Shown: piece by piece, positions 46,257 to 57,540 of the stretch
Layout: the number at the start of each line of letters is the position of its first letter
Position numbering within the stretch: position 1 is the first letter of the stretch
NCBI RefSeq assembly: GCF_011927825.1
Contig: NZ_JAATJI010000001.1
Span: forward strand, 1,736,001 to 1,800,000
Length of the DNA stretch: 64,000 nt
Direction of reading: 5' to 3'
From: Polymorphobacter fuscus
GTDB taxonomy: Bacteria; Pseudomonadota; Alphaproteobacteria; Sphingomonadales; Sphingomonadaceae
Translations under genes and position numbers: made by a program
The notes under the pieces: model-generated
Told to the model about the DNA's origin: nothing
The model's database searches: none
The model's input: only the letters and a program-made list of their open reading frames with translations

Positions 46257-46889
46257 ATGATGCGCCGGATCGCCGGGCCATTCGTCACCGGGATGGTCTT
46301 CCTGGCGCCGGTGTTCCTGACGGTGATCCTGCTGCAATGGGTGGCCGGCTATGTCACCGCCGCGCTCGGCCCGGGAACTGTGATCGGCGGCGTGCTGGCG
46401 AGCGGCGGCATGCTGGTGACGAAAAGCCGTTTCCTGGCCTTCTGGGCCGGGCTGGGCATCGCCGCGCTGATCGTCTGGGGGATCGGGCTTCTGGTCCAGA
46501 CGCAATGGCGGGCACGGCTGGAAGGCGGCCTCGATGGCTTGCTCGGCCGGGTGCCGGTGCTCGGCGGCTTCTATCGCCCGCTGGCGCAGATCATCCGGAT
46601 GATCGGCGGCGCTCCTGGTGGCGAACTGCAGGGCATGCGCGTCGTCGCGGTGCGCTTCGGTACCGATACCGAGGTGCTCGGCCTGCTGGCGACTCCGCAG
46701 GTCTTTGATCTCGGGGAAGGTCCGCGTCACCTCGTCGTCTGCCCAACGGCGCCGGTGCCGGTCGGCGGCGCCATGATCTTCGTGGAGGTGTCGCGCGTGC
46801 GCGCCGTCCCCGGGATCGGAGTCGATGACCTGGCCAAATTCTATGTCTCGATGGGCACCGTCGCCCCCGCCGGGCTGGTCGCTGCATGA
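46257..46889 (+). CDS. DUF502 membrane protein
   Basis: 210 residues. Two N-terminal membrane helices (GPFVTGMVFLAPVFLTVILLQW and AFWAGLGIAALIVWGIGLL), then a soluble C-terminal beta-rich part with PTAPVPVGGAMIFVEVSRV. This is the DUF502 family, of unknown function, common in proteobacteria and plants. It follows leuB by 10 bases and overlaps the symporter start (ATGA). ATG at 46257 or 46260 could be used. Confidence 0.88.
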   Translation: MMRRIAGPFVTGMVFLAPVFLTVILLQWVAGYVTAALGPGTVIGGVLASGGMLVTKSRFLAFWAGLGIAALIVWGIGLLVQTQWRARLEGGLDGLLGRVPVLGGFYRPLAQIIRMIGGAPGGELQGMRVVAVRFGTDTEVLGLLATPQVFDLGEGPRHLVVCPTAPVPVGGAMIFVEVSRVRAVPGIGVDDLAKFYVSMGTVAPAGLVAA

Positions 46890-48133
46890 ACCTGACCGCG
46901 AAGATCTTTCTCGCTCTTGTCGCCGGGCTGGCGGTGGGGGCGGTGCTTCCCGATGTCGGCGGCAGCGACGCGGTGCTGGCGATCGCCGAACCGCTGGGCA
47001 ATTTGTGGCTGCAAGCGTTGCAGATGACGATCATCCCGCTTATCGCCGGGCTGTTGTTCACCGGCATTGCCGAATCGATCGGCACCGCCGGCGGCGGCAA
47101 GGTCGCAGCCGCAGCACTGTTCAGTTTTCTGGTGCTGCTGCTGTTCAGCGCCACCTGGGCGATCCTGTTCGTGCCGGCGCTGCTGGAATATTGGCCGGCG
47201 CCGCTCCAGGCTGCGGCCGCGCTCACCGGCGCCGCCCCGGGGGCCGTGGCGGCGGGGCCGATCAACGTCGGCGACTGGCTGCTGTCGCTGGTACCGGCCA
47301 ATGTCTTCAAGGTGCTGGCCGCCGGCGACATGCTGCCGGTGGTGGTGTTCGTGGCGGCGTTCGCGCTTGCCGCCGGCCAGCTGCCGGCCCGCCAGCAGGC
47401 GCCGCTGCTGGCCTTTTTCGACGCGCTGAAGGATGCCATGCTCGTGCTGGTCGGCTGGATCTTCGTCGCGGCGCCGATCGGCGTTTTCGCGCTGGCGCTG
47501 ACGGTGGGGCTGAAGGCCGGCATCGGCGCTTTCGGTGTGCTCGCCCATTATGTCGCCGTGCTGGTGCTCGTGCAGGTGACGCTGATCCTGCTGGTCTACG
47601 GACTGATGGCGCTGTTCGGCGGCGGCGGCATTGCCGGCATGGGGCGCTTTGCCCGCGCGGTGCTGCCGGCACAGGCGGTGGCGGTCAGCACGCAATCGTC
47701 GATCGCGGCGCTGCCCGCGATCTACGAAGGCGCCGAAAGGCTGGCGCTGCCCGAAAGTGTGTCGCGGGTGGTGCTGCCGCTGGCGGTGTCGATCTTCCGC
47801 ATCACTTCACCGTGCGCCAACATCGCCGTGGTCCTGTATGTCGGGCATCTCAACGGCATAGCACCCGGCCCCCTGGCGCTGGCGGCGGGGGTGATCGCTG
47901 CACTGGCGGCAGCGGTCAGCACCGGCGGCCTGCCCGGATCGATCACCTTTCTGGCTGCCACGGTGCCGATCGCCAACGCGATGGGGGTGCCGGTGGCGGC
48001 GCTGCCGTTGCTGCTCGCGGTCGAGCTGCTGCCCGACATCTTCCGCACACTGGGCAATGTCACTGCCGATCTTGCCGTCACGTCGATCCTGTCGAAACGC
48101 CTGAAACTTGAAAGCGCCCCCGCTCCGGTCTAA
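46886..48133 (+). CDS. Dicarboxylate/amino acid:cation symporter (DAACS family)
   Basis: 415 residues, about 8-10 helices. Opening GLAVGAVLP..LWLQALQMTIIPLIAGLLFTGI is typical of the glutamate/dicarboxylate Na+/H+ symporters (GltP/DctA type). A Ser-rich re-entrant motif AVSTQSSIAALPAIYEGAERL is near residue 270, and a later CANIAVVL. The transported acid is unknown. It overlaps the DUF502 gene and precedes asd by 26 bases. Confidence 0.88.
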   Translation: MNLTAKIFLALVAGLAVGAVLPDVGGSDAVLAIAEPLGNLWLQALQMTIIPLIAGLLFTGIAESIGTAGGGKVAAAALFSFLVLLLFSATWAILFVPALLEYWPAPLQAAAALTGAAPGAVAAGPINVGDWLLSLVPANVFKVLAAGDMLPVVVFVAAFALAAGQLPARQQAPLLAFFDALKDAMLVLVGWIFVAAPIGVFALALTVGLKAGIGAFGVLAHYVAVLVLVQVTLILLVYGLMALFGGGGIAGMGRFARAVLPAQAVAVSTQSSIAALPAIYEGAERLALPESVSRVVLPLAVSIFRITSPCANIAVVLYVGHLNGIAPGPLALAAGVIAALAAAVSTGGLPGSITFLAATVPIANAMGVPVAALPLLLAVELLPDIFRTLGNVTADLAVTSILSKRLKLESAPAPV

Positions 48134-48159
48134 GCGCCTGTGCCTTCCAGGAGAGTGCA

Positions 48160-49203
48160 ATGGGTTACAAGGTCGTCGTCGTGGGTGCCACCGGCAATGT
48201 CGGGCGCGAGATGCTGAACATTCTCGCCGAGCGCCAGTTTCCGCTCGACGATATCGCCGCGGTCGCCAGCCCGCGATCGACCGGTGACATCATCGATTTC
48301 GGCGACACCGGGCGCGAATTGAAAGTCCAGAACATCGAGCATTTCGATTTCGCCGGCTGGGACATCGCGCTGTTTGCAGCCGGCTCGGGTCCGGCGAAGA
48401 TCTACGCGCCCAAGGCCGCGGCCGCCGGCTGCACCGTCATCGACAATTCCAGCCTGTTCCGCATGGACGCCGATGTGCCGCTGATCGTGCCGGAAGTGAA
48501 CCCGCACGACATCGACGGCTATGCCAAGCGCAACATCATCGCCAACCCCAATTGCTCGACGGCGCAGATGGTCGTGGCGCTGAAGCCGCTCCACGATGCC
48601 GCCATCATCAAGCGCGTCGTGGTTTCGACCTACCAGTCGGTCTCGGGCGCCGGCAAGGAAGGCATGGACGAGCTGTTCGAACAGTCGCGCGGCATCTTCG
48701 TCGGCGATTCGAGCGAAGCCAAGAAGTTCACCAAGCAGATCGCCTTCAACGTCATCCCGCACATCGACAGCTTCGTGGGCCCCGACACCGACTATGACGG
48801 GTACACCAAGGAAGAGCTGAAGATGGCGCAGGAGACCAACAAGATCCTCGATCCCGATATCCTCGTCACTGCCACCTGCGTCCGCGTGCCGGTGTTCGTC
48901 GGCCATAGCGAAGCGATCAACATCGAGTTCGAAAAGCCGATTTCGGTCAAGGAAGCGCAAGCGCTGCTGCGCGAGGCGCCTGGCATCATGCTCTACGACA
49001 AGCGGGAGGACGGCGGCTATATCACGCCGATCGAATGCGTCGGCGAATATGCCACCTATGTCAGCCGTGTCCGCCGCGACCCGACCGTGGAAAACGGCCT
49101 GGTGCTGTGGTGCGTGTCGGACAATCTGCGCAAGGGCGCCGCGCTCAACGCCGTGCAGATCGCCGAACTGCTCGGCCGCCGCCACCTGAAGAAGGCGGCC
49201 TGA
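48160..49203 (+). CDS. asd: Aspartate-semialdehyde dehydrogenase
   Basis: 347 residues (AGGAGAG upstream). NADP-dependent step for lysine, threonine, methionine and diaminopimelate. N-terminal VVVGATGNVGREML, SGPAKIYAPKAAAAG, the active-site Cys in IANPNCSTAQMVVAL, and the later substrate Arg/His in TCVRVPVFVGHSEAI. Length is normal. It ends the leuB-DUF502-DAACS-asd run. Confidence 0.96.
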   Translation: MGYKVVVVGATGNVGREMLNILAERQFPLDDIAAVASPRSTGDIIDFGDTGRELKVQNIEHFDFAGWDIALFAAGSGPAKIYAPKAAAAGCTVIDNSSLFRMDADVPLIVPEVNPHDIDGYAKRNIIANPNCSTAQMVVALKPLHDAAIIKRVVVSTYQSVSGAGKEGMDELFEQSRGIFVGDSSEAKKFTKQIAFNVIPHIDSFVGPDTDYDGYTKEELKMAQETNKILDPDILVTATCVRVPVFVGHSEAINIEFEKPISVKEAQALLREAPGIMLYDKREDGGYITPIECVGEYATYVSRVRRDPTVENGLVLWCVSDNLRKGAALNAVQIAELLGRRHLKKAA

Positions 49204-49442
49204 CCGCTTCAAGGATACGATCGCCACGCCTTTGACGCCGCGGGCCATGCCCGGGGCGCAGGGCAGCCATGCGCTCGGCGATACCACAGCATGTCCAAAA
49301 TGTGGTTCAGTTTCAAGGCATTGTGGCACCATCGTCACAATTGGTTCACAGTGGATTTAGGTTGGCAGGCCTATACGGGGGCGTCCGGTTTGGGTGGCCG
49401 CGTTGACCATCCCCTCCCCGCCGGCAGTCATCTGGAGTGTTT

Positions 49443-50057
49443 ATGTTCAAATATGCTTTCGCGTTTGCCGCTATGGCCGCCGCGGCACCGGTCCTCGCCC
49501 AGGACGCGCCCATCCCCTTCAACGGCCCGTTCGTCGGCGTCCAGGGTGGCTGGCAGCAGGATCGTCAGAACCTGCGCACGACCAATGGTGCGGTCGAAAC
49601 CAGGTCGACCGTCAAGGGTGACGGCTTCGCTTATGGTGGCCAGATCGGTTATGACTTCCGCCTGTCGCCGTCGGTTGTCCTCGGCGCCGAAGTTGCCCTG
49701 ACCGGCCGCTCGGGCGAGAATGACTTCAACACCTTCCAGCTCAGCCAGGGCCGCACCATCGGCGCCACCGCGCGTCTCGGCACGCTCGTCGGCCCGGCCG
49801 GCCTTGTCTATGTCCGCGGCGGCTATGCCAATGCGCGCTACACGCTCGACGATGGTCTGAGCCGCGTTTCGGAAAACCGCGACGGCTACACCGTCGGTGC
49901 CGGTTACGAGCAGATGGTCGCCCGCAACGTGTCGGCGCGGGTCGAGTACGGCTTCTCGAAGTTCGGCAAGGAAGAGCTGGGCGCGTCGTTCGGCAACCAG
50001 GCCGAGCTCGACTACACCCGTCACGCCGTGACGGCCGGTCTCAACCTGCGCTTCTAA
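49443..50057 (+). CDS. Outer-membrane beta-barrel protein (Omp25/OmpA-like porin family)
   Basis: 204 residues from the ATG at 49443 (GGAG 5 bases upstream). Signal peptide MFKYAFAFAAMAAAAPVLAQ. The mature part has short alternating strands ending in aromatic residues (FVGVQGGW, FAYGGQIGYDF, LVYVRGGYANARY, VTAGLNLRF). The final LNLRF, with terminal Phe, is the outer-membrane targeting signal. Eight strands are likely. It has a 239-base upstream region and an own terminator, so it is a single-gene unit. Confidence 0.87.
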   Translation: MFKYAFAFAAMAAAAPVLAQDAPIPFNGPFVGVQGGWQQDRQNLRTTNGAVETRSTVKGDGFAYGGQIGYDFRLSPSVVLGAEVALTGRSGENDFNTFQLSQGRTIGATARLGTLVGPAGLVYVRGGYANARYTLDDGLSRVSENRDGYTVGAGYEQMVARNVSARVEYGFSKFGKEELGASFGNQAELDYTRHAVTAGLNLRF

Positions 50058-50080
50058 GCGCCGGCTGGACAGGAATGATG

Positions 50081-50108
50081 GGGGCGGGCCCTGGGCCCGC
50101 CCCTTTTT
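50081..50108 (+). terminator. Rho-independent terminator of the outer-membrane gene
   Basis: Perfect 10-bp stem, GGGGCGGGCC at 50081-50090 and GGCCCGCCCC at 50094-50103, loop CTG, followed by TTTTT. Strongest terminator in the window. Confidence 0.85.
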
Positions 50109-50134
50109 CATGTCCGGCCCGCGCCGCCTTCGGC

Positions 50135-50770
50135 TCAGGCGACAAATGCGCCTTCGGTCTTCGCCCGCAGTTCCTCGACAGTGACGCCGGGGGCCAGTTC
50201 GACCAGGCGAAATGCCTCGCCCTTTGCCGGCCGCGCCAGCACGCAGAGATCGGAAATCACCATGTCGACGACCGCCTTGCCGGTCAGTGGCAGGGTGCAG
50301 GCAGTCTTGAACTTAGCCTCGCCGGACTTGCTGTTGTGCTCCATCAGCACGATGATCTTCTTGACGCCGGCGACGAGATCCATGGCGCCGCCCATGCCCT
50401 TGACCATCTTGCCCGGGATCATCCAGTTGGCGAGATCGCCGTTTTCGGCCACTTCCATGGCGCCGAGGATCGACAGGTCGATATGGCCGCCGCGGATCAT
50501 CGCAAAGCTGTCGGCGCTGCTGAAATAGGACGATCGGCGTAGCTCGGTGATCGTCTGCTTGCCGGCGTTGATCAGGTCGGCGTCGATTTCATCCTCATGA
50601 GGAAACGGCCCCATGCCCAGCATGCCGTTTTCGGATTGCAGCGTGATGTCGATGCCCGGCGCGATATGGTTGGCGACCAGGGTCGGCATGCCGATGCCCA
50701 GGTTGACATAGAAGCCGTCCTGCAGTTCCCGCGCCGCACGCGCGGCTTGTTCGTCGCGATTCCAGGCCAT
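50135..50770 (-). CDS. scoB: 3-oxoacid CoA-transferase subunit B
   Basis: 211 residues from the ATG at 50770 (AAGGA upstream). Moves CoA between succinyl-CoA and acetoacetate or another 3-oxoacid. The catalytic Glu lies in LQSENGMLGMGP; NLGIGMPTLVANH starts the fold. It needs subunit A (51671-52381), from which it is separated by an acid phosphatase gene. It starts 10 bases after that gene's stop. Confidence 0.93.
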   Translation of the reverse strand: MAWNRDEQAARAARELQDGFYVNLGIGMPTLVANHIAPGIDITLQSENGMLGMGPFPHEDEIDADLINAGKQTITELRRSSYFSSADSFAMIRGGHIDLSILGAMEVAENGDLANWMIPGKMVKGMGGAMDLVAGVKKIIVLMEHNSKSGEAKFKTACTLPLTGKAVVDMVISDLCVLARPAKGEAFRLVELAPGVTVEELRAKTEGAFVA

Positions 50771-50780
50771 TGTCAGTCCT

Positions 50781-51674
50781 TCACTGCGGTTTGGGGTGCC
50801 AGCGCAGCGATTGCGGCACGGCATCCTCGAGCGTGGCTTCGGGGGTATTCCAGGCGCCATAGACGGGATTGGGCAGCATGAACCAGCCCTGCCCCCAAAG
50901 CGGCGCATAGGCACCGGCCGCCGCGGCACGGCGACTGGCCAATGGCGGCTTGCCGGCATCGATCAGGCTGGTGAAATCCCCGACCTGGTCGCCGACCATG
51001 GCGATGATGCAATGCCGCTCGGCGACGTTCAGCCGGCGCGGCTGCTTGTCCGATCCGGGGGCGATGTCGTCGCGCAGGAACAGGGTTTCGAGCGGGACGG
51101 CGTCGCCCAAGCCGGCACCGGCCAGCGCCCTTACGGTCGCATCGCGGCGGCTGTTGGTGGCGTTGCTGATCCAGATCGGCGTCACGCCGAGCCGGCGAAG
51201 CGCCGCGATGGCCGCCACCGCGCCCGGCACCGGCGTCGGCTGCGCCGCGCGATCGTCGAGCCACCGGGCCCATTCGGCCTCGTCATAGGGATGGCCTTGC
51301 GCGGCATAATATTGCGCACCGCTGTTCAGCAGCCCGGTTTCATCGATGTCCAGGACAACCGCCGGATGCGCCCGCATCGCGGCCGTGCACAGCGCGCGCT
51401 GCGGCCGCCCGGCACCATCGATGCCGGTGACCAGCGCACTTTCAAACGGCGCCGCACCCTGCAGCGCCGGCAGGCGACCCGCCACATAGTTGGTCAAGGC
51501 CGAATAGGCCTGGAGGCCGAGCGCCGCCGCTTCGGCGCTGCCATAGGTCCAGGTGGTCGCATAAAGCGATGGTTGCTGGGCCGGCGCGGCGGCCGTGACA
51601 GCTGCCGGACGCGTCGTGACGCAGCCGCCAAGCACAAGCGCTGCAGCGAGCAGAGCCGGCACGCCGGGCGTCAT
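50781..51674 (-). CDS. HAD-superfamily acid phosphatase, lipoprotein
   Basis: 297 residues. The lipobox LVLGGC near residue 18 marks it as a lipoprotein. The HAD motif [12 protein letters not shown] (DxD nucleophile) is at about 107, then WISNATNSR, and late [10 protein letters not shown] with Lys/Asp. This is the class-B/P4-like 5'-nucleotidase-type acid phosphatase family. It starts inside the CoA transferase A stop (ATGA) and precedes subunit B, so it is translated within that operon, which is odd for a secreted enzyme. Confidence 0.85.
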   Translation of the reverse strand: MTPGVPALLAAALVLGGCVTTRPAAVTAAAPAQQPSLYATTWTYGSAEAAALGLQAYSALTNYVAGRLPALQGAAPFESALVTGIDGAGRPQRALCTAAMRAHPAVVLDIDETGLLNSGAQYYAAQGHPYDEAEWARWLDDRAAQPTPVPGAVAAIAALRRLGVTPIWISNATNSRRDATVRALAGAGLGDAVPLETLFLRDDIAPGSDKQPRRLNVAERHCIIAMVGDQVGDFTSLIDAGKPPLASRRAAAAGAYAPLWGQGWFMLPNPVYGAWNTPEATLEDAVPQSLRWHPKPQ

Positions 51675-52381
51675 GCCGGCGCCCGAACCCGCACCGTCCG
51701 CTGTTCGATGCGCTTTTCATAGTCCGTCCCGACAATCAGCCGCTGGACATAGATGCCGGGCGTATGGATGTGGTCCGGGTCGAGCTCGCCAGGGCCGACG
51801 AGTTCCTCGACCTCGGCGATCGTCACGCGGCCCGCCGTCGCCATCATCGGATTGAAATTGCGCGCCGTCTTTCGGTAGACGAGGTTGCCATAGGGGTCGG
51901 CCTTCCACGCCTTGACCAGCGCCACATCGGCCACCAGCCCGGTTTCCAGGATATAGGTTTCGCCGTTGAAATCCTTGTGTTCCTTGCCCTCGGCCACCAG
52001 CGTGCCGACGCCGGTTTTCGTGTAGAAGCCCGGAATGCCGGCACCGCCGGCGCGAATGCGTTCCGCCAGCGTCCCCTGCGGGTTGAACTCCAGCTGCAGT
52101 TCGCCGGCCAGATACTGGCGCTCGAACTCCTTGTTCTCGCCGACATAGCTGGCGATCATCCGCGAAATCTGCCGCGTGCCGAGCAGCTCGCCGAGCCCGA
52201 AGCCATCGACCCCGGCATTGTTGGAAATCGCCGTGATGTCGCGCGTGCCGCTGTCGCGCAGCGCCGCGATCAGCTTTTCCGGAATGCCGCACAGGCCGAA
52301 GCCGCCGGACATGATCGTCATGCCATCGAAGGTCACCCCGGCGAGGGCGGCAACGGCATCAGGGTAGAGCTTGTTCGGCAT
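51671..52381 (-). CDS. scoA: 3-oxoacid CoA-transferase subunit A
   Basis: 236 residues. Partner of subunit B in transferring CoA to acetoacetate-type acids. Motifs: [31 protein letters not shown], and [14 protein letters not shown]. It overlaps the phosphatase start by ATGA. The unit scoA-phosphatase-scoB follows a 2-hydroxyacid dehydrogenase gene by about 70 bases. Confidence 0.93.
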   Translation of the reverse strand: MPNKLYPDAVAALAGVTFDGMTIMSGGFGLCGIPEKLIAALRDSGTRDITAISNNAGVDGFGLGELLGTRQISRMIASYVGENKEFERQYLAGELQLEFNPQGTLAERIRAGGAGIPGFYTKTGVGTLVAEGKEHKDFNGETYILETGLVADVALVKAWKADPYGNLVYRKTARNFNPMMATAGRVTIAEVEELVGPGELDPDHIHTPGIYVQRLIVGTDYEKRIEQRTVRVRAPA

Positions 52382-52450
52382 CGATCGGCCTCTTGCGGTG
52401 CGCGCACGAACTAGCGCGTCGCGGCGCGGCTGACCAGTGGGCGGCCGGCG

Positions 52451-53409
52451 CTAGCGCACCAGGCGTGCCGTTTCCGGGACGCTGGTCAGCGGCCGGCCGG
52501 TTTTAAACCAGGCGATCAGATTGTCGGCCACCAGCCGTCCCATCGCATCGCGCGTCGCCGCCGATCCGGAGGCGATGTGCGGCAGCAAGACGGTGTTGGG
52601 CAGCGCCGCCAGATCCGCCGGCACGCGCGGTTCATCGGCATAGACGTCGAGCCCGGCGGCGAGGATCGTGCCCGACGCCAGCGCCGCGACCAGCGCGGCT
52701 TCGTCGACCAGGCTGCCGCGCGCGACGTTGACGAGAATGCCGTCGGCGCCAAGCGCGGCGAGCACGGCCGCATCGACAAGATGGCGCGTGCCGTCGCCGC
52801 CGGGCGCCAGGATGATCAGCACGTCGCACGCTGCCGCAAGACCGACGATGGTCGGAAAATAAGGATAGTCGACCGGCTGTCGTGACCGGCCATGATAGGC
52901 GATGGCGACATCGAACGCCGCCAGCCGCCGCGCCACCGCCTTGCCGATGCGGCCCAGCCCGACGATGCCGATGCGGCGCCCGCGCAGCGTCGGCGACAGC
53001 GGAAAATTCGCCTCCGGCCACCGCCCGTCCCGCAGATAGCGATCGGCCTGCGGAATCCGGCGGATGGTGGCGAGCAGCAGTCCGACCGTCAGGTCCGCAA
53101 CTTCGTCGTCCAGCACGCCGGGGGTGTGGGTGACGATGATGCCGCGCGCCGCCGCCGCGGCGACATCGACATTGTCGTAGCCGACGCCGAAGCTGGCGAC
53201 GATCTCCAACTGCGGCAGCGCGTCGAACAGCGCCGCATCGACGCGGCCGAACAAGGTGCTGGTGGCAACGCCGCGGATGCGCGGGGCCAGGGCGCGGATC
53301 GTCGCGGGCTGGTCGGGGGCCTCCCAAAGGCGATGCACGGTGACATGCGGGGCGAGCGTGTCGCCAATGACGGGGCGCATCGGCGCCGTCATCAGCACGT
53401 CGGGGCGCG

Positions 53410-53413
<4 letters not shown>
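52451..53413 (-). CDS. D-2-hydroxyacid dehydrogenase
   Basis: 320 residues from the GTG at 53413, overlapping the ligase stop (GTGA). NAD(P) Rossmann motif GIVGLGRIGKAVARRL. Catalytic Arg in ARGSLVDEAAL, Glu in YADEPRVP, and His in LLPHIASGS are all present. The substrate (glyoxylate, hydroxypyruvate or other) is not readable. It is co-transcribed with the acyl-CoA ligase gene. Confidence 0.9.
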
Positions 53414-54903
<1,490 letters not shown>

Positions 54904-54950
54904 GCCGCTACGGTGCGACTGCCGCCGCCGCCTGTCCACCCTCTAAGGCG

Positions 54951-55259
54951 TCAGGCCGCGGCGTCGATGCGAGCCGAGGTCTTCGGTGCGTCCGCGGCGT
55001 CGCCGGGGGCCAGGTCGGCGAGCGAGCGGCGATGAAACGCCATCTGCGCCAGCAACCGGTCGCGGTGCTCGATGTCGGTCTGGTTGCGATCGATGGCCAC
55101 CTGCAGCGCGGCGATGGCATCGCGATGATAGGCGACCTTGCGATAGATCGACCGTTCGAGCCACGACGGCAACAGCTTGACGAGCGGATAGGCGACCACC
55201 GCGACGGTGGTGAGCGAGAAGAAGATCATCAGACCGTTGATGATGAGAGAGCCGGACAT
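54951..55259 (-). CDS. Small single-helix membrane protein
   Basis: 102 residues from the ATG at 55259 (AGGGTG 6 bases upstream); GTG at 55265 is alternative. One membrane helix (LIINGLMIFFSLTTVAVVAYPLVKLL), then a long charged helix likely coiled (AALQVAIDRNQTDIEHRDRLLAQM), and an Ala-rich tail. No family recognised. It lies between the ligase and a small exported protein gene. Confidence 0.65.
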   Translation of the reverse strand: MSGSLIINGLMIFFSLTTVAVVAYPLVKLLPSWLERSIYRKVAYHRDAIAALQVAIDRNQTDIEHRDRLLAQMAFHRRSLADLAPGDAADAPKTSARIDAAA

Positions 55260-55374
55260 AATCACCCTTTGGAAACAAGCGACGCGAAGCGTTCGATGCC
55301 GTCCTAGAGCAAGCCTGCGACAAATGCGCTGCGCGATATGACGCGCGTGGAACTACTTAGCCGGCCGGGAACGC

Positions 55375-55704
55375 TCAGCGCCGGGTGCGCGCCGTCCAGC
55401 CCGGCGCTTCCTGCGCTTCGGCGCGGCGGCTGGTACGGTCGTAAAGGCACAGCATGGTGGCGCGTGCACCCTTCATGTGCGCCGGACGCCAGCGGCCCGT
55501 CACCAGCAAGGCGGTCTTGCCGGCCGTATCGCTGAACAGGATCGGCGCGCCGACGACGGCCGCATCGCGCAGGTCCGATGCCGTGCGACACGCGGCGGCG
55601 GCATCGGCGAACCCCTGCGCCATCGCCGCCGGCGTCGCGGCAGCAGCCGGCATGGCCGCGATCGCCGGGGCGAGCAGGACTACGACAGCGGGGAACAGGC
55701 GCAT
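55375..55704 (-). CDS. Small exported protein of unknown function
   Basis: 109 residues from the ATG at 55704 (GGAG 8 bases upstream); upstream in-frame codons lack conserved features. A signal peptide (LFPAVVVLLAPAIAAMPAAAA) precedes a short mature domain with two Cys (AACRTA and MLCLYD) and a Trp (GRWRPA), so a disulfide-linked small fold is possible. No family recognised. It follows the cold-shock gene on the same strand, past its terminator. Confidence 0.6.
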   Translation of the reverse strand: MRLFPAVVVLLAPAIAAMPAAAATPAAMAQGFADAAAACRTASDLRDAAVVGAPILFSDTAGKTALLVTGRWRPAHMKGARATMLCLYDRTSRRAEAQEAPGWTARTRR

Positions 55705-55722
55705 CGGCGGCTCCAGACAGCA

Positions 55723-55757
55723 AAAGGGCGGCTGCACCCGTGGCACAGCCGCCCTTT
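55723..55757 (-). terminator. Rho-independent terminator of the cold-shock gene
   Basis: 12-bp perfect stem AAAGGGCGGCTG (55723-55734) with CAGCCGCCCTTT (55746-55757), an 11-base loop, and a run of T on the minus strand side (TTTTG). It lies 20 bases past the gene stop. Confidence 0.8.
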
Positions 55758-55776
55758 CATGTTGCTTAACGCAGGA

Positions 55777-56598
55777 TCAGAGCGACGTGAGGTTCACGGC
55801 TGCCTGCTTGCCACGCCGGTCTTCCTCCAGCTCGAACGAGACGCGCTGGCCTTCGTTGAGGTTCGACATGCCGGCGCGTTCCACGGCCGAAATGTGGACG
55901 AACGCATCCGGACCACCGTCTTCACGCTGGATGAAACCGAAGCCCTTCTGACCGTTGAAGAACTTAACCGTGCCTTCGACGCGCTGGCCGTTGGTGGCCG
56001 GCGCGGCATCGCGGTCCCGGGGACGCGGTGCCGGGCGATCGCCGAAGCCACCGGCATCGCGATCGCGCGGCGGTGCCCGGTCGGTGACCGGAAGCGGCTC
56101 GCCATCGATGACGAGATCGGTCGCCGAAACGCGGCCGTTGCGCTCGGTGAGGGTGAATTCCATCGGCTGGCCATCGGCGAGGCCGGTCAGGCCGGCCGCT
56201 TCAACTGCGGAGATATGGACAAAAACATCTTCGCCGCCGTCATCGCGGACGACGAAGCCGAAGCCCTTCTGGCCGTTGAAGAACTTGACGACACCCTTGG
56301 CCGTGCCGAGGTTGACGCCGGGACCCATGTCGCGCGGGGGACGCGGGCCACCGAAGCCGCCGCCGCCGGGACGACCGCCGAAACCGCCACCGCCGCCAGC
56401 GCCACCGCCGCCGAAGCGGTTGCCGCCACCGCCGCCGAAGCGATCACCGCCGCCGGCGTAACCGCCGCCGCCACCGCCGCCAAAACGATCGCCGCCGCCG
56501 CCGCCGTAGCCGCCGCCTTCAAACTGGTCGAAACCGCGCTCGCGCTTGTCGAAACCACCACCACGCCCGGAACCACGTCCGCGTCGATCAAAGCTCAT
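55777..56598 (-). CDS. Double cold-shock-domain protein with Gly-rich N terminus
   Basis: 273 residues. Residues 1-95 are a low-complexity Gly/Arg/Phe stretch ([11 protein letters not shown] repeats). Two cold-shock domains follow, about 100-165 ([26 protein letters not shown]) and 205-270 ([26 protein letters not shown]), joined by an Arg/Asp/Pro-rich linker. Both keep RNP1 and RNP2. It should bind single-stranded RNA or DNA, and the Gly-rich head may promote condensation. It has a separate leader of about 180 bases and its own terminator. Confidence 0.92.
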   Translation of the reverse strand: MSFDRRGRGSGRGGGFDKRERGFDQFEGGGYGGGGGDRFGGGGGGGYAGGGDRFGGGGGNRFGGGGAGGGGGFGGRPGGGGFGGPRPPRDMGPGVNLGTAKGVVKFFNGQKGFGFVVRDDGGEDVFVHISAVEAAGLTGLADGQPMEFTLTERNGRVSATDLVIDGEPLPVTDRAPPRDRDAGGFGDRPAPRPRDRDAAPATNGQRVEGTVKFFNGQKGFGFIQREDGGPDAFVHISAVERAGMSNLNEGQRVSFELEEDRRGKQAAVNLTSL

Positions 56599-56781
56599 TT
56601 TCTGTCCAAGTCTTCCATAGTCAGTGTAGAATGGTGCGCGCCGGCAGCGATGCGGTATTGTGTATTGCGTCGAAACCGAAATGCTCCGATTTGCAACGTA
56701 CAGGAAAATCCCCGAGTCGGCGATAGCTAATCGCCCCGCGAGTCATGGCAATATTGGGGCCGAATTTCGACTATTTCGGTA

Positions 56782-57540
56782 TCAGCGCCGACGCGTCACC
56801 GCACTTGCAATCCCGCCGGCGATCAATGCCGCCGCGACCGCGGCAAGGCCATAGGCCAGGCTGTGCTCGTGCGCCATCACATAGACCCAGCGTTCGAAGC
56901 CGGATTTGCCGATGACGATCGGCGTCGTCGAACTCGCGATCACCCGGCCCTTGCGGATCAGGTGAATCTCCGCTGCATAATCGCCGACCGGCACCGCCGC
57001 CGGAATGGCGATGCGGGCGCGGTAGAGGACGTTGCGGGTCACCACCACCGCCCCCGGGGTTTCGACGAACAGCCCGGCGTCGCGCTTGACCCGGATCAAC
57101 CCGGCTTCGAAGCGGTTGATATCGGCCGCCGACGTCGCGCTGGCGGGGGACAGCTGCAGGTTGTTGACGCCGATTTCGTAGATCGCGGTGGTGCGATCAT
57201 CGGCCAGGGCATCGATCGGGCGGGTGGTCGCGACGGCGTAGAAGCCGGGCACGCTTTCGAAGCGCACGGCATCGGTGTTGAGCCAGATGCCGGCGACACG
57301 CTGTTTTTCCCGCACCGTCACCGGCGACGCCGGGCCGCGCACGACAATGGCGATATCGGCGGGCGCATCGGGCACTGCACCGGCCGGATATTGAATGGCG
57401 CCGAAGACGAGAAGGTCGGCGCCCTTGAAGCGGGTGTTGATGTCGATCCGCCCCTGGCTGAGATCGGTGATCAGCACCGTGGGCGCCGCCGCCGCCAGCG
57501 ACAGCCAGAGCGGCAGGAGCAGCAGCAGCCAGGGTCGCAT
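56782..57540 (-). CDS. TIGR02186 family membrane protein
   Basis: 252 residues from the ATG at 57540. Signal peptide (LLLLLPLWLSLAAA), a periplasmic beta-rich domain (FKGADLLVFGAIQYPAGAVPDAPADIAIVV), and one C-terminal helix (LAYGLAAVAAALIAGGIASAV). This is the alphaproteobacterial family usually next to TauE/SafE exporters. Its start shares a base with the exporter stop (TGATG), showing coupling. It is probably an accessory of that exporter. Function unknown. Confidence 0.85.
   Translation of the reverse strand: MRPWLLLLLPLWLSLAAAAPTVLITDLSQGRIDINTRFKGADLLVFGAIQYPAGAVPDAPADIAIVVRGPASPVTVREKQRVAGIWLNTDAVRFESVPGFYAVATTRPIDALADDRTTAIYEIGVNNLQLSPASATSAADINRFEAGLIRVKRDAGLFVETPGAVVVTRNVLYRARIAIPAAVPVGDYAAEIHLIRKGRVIASSTTPIVIGKSGFERWVYVMAHEHSLAYGLAAVAAALIAGGIASAVTRRR

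Noticed and set aside
56340..56530. Gly-codon repeat thought to be a satellite array
   Set aside because: It is coding sequence for the Gly-rich head of the cold-shock protein.
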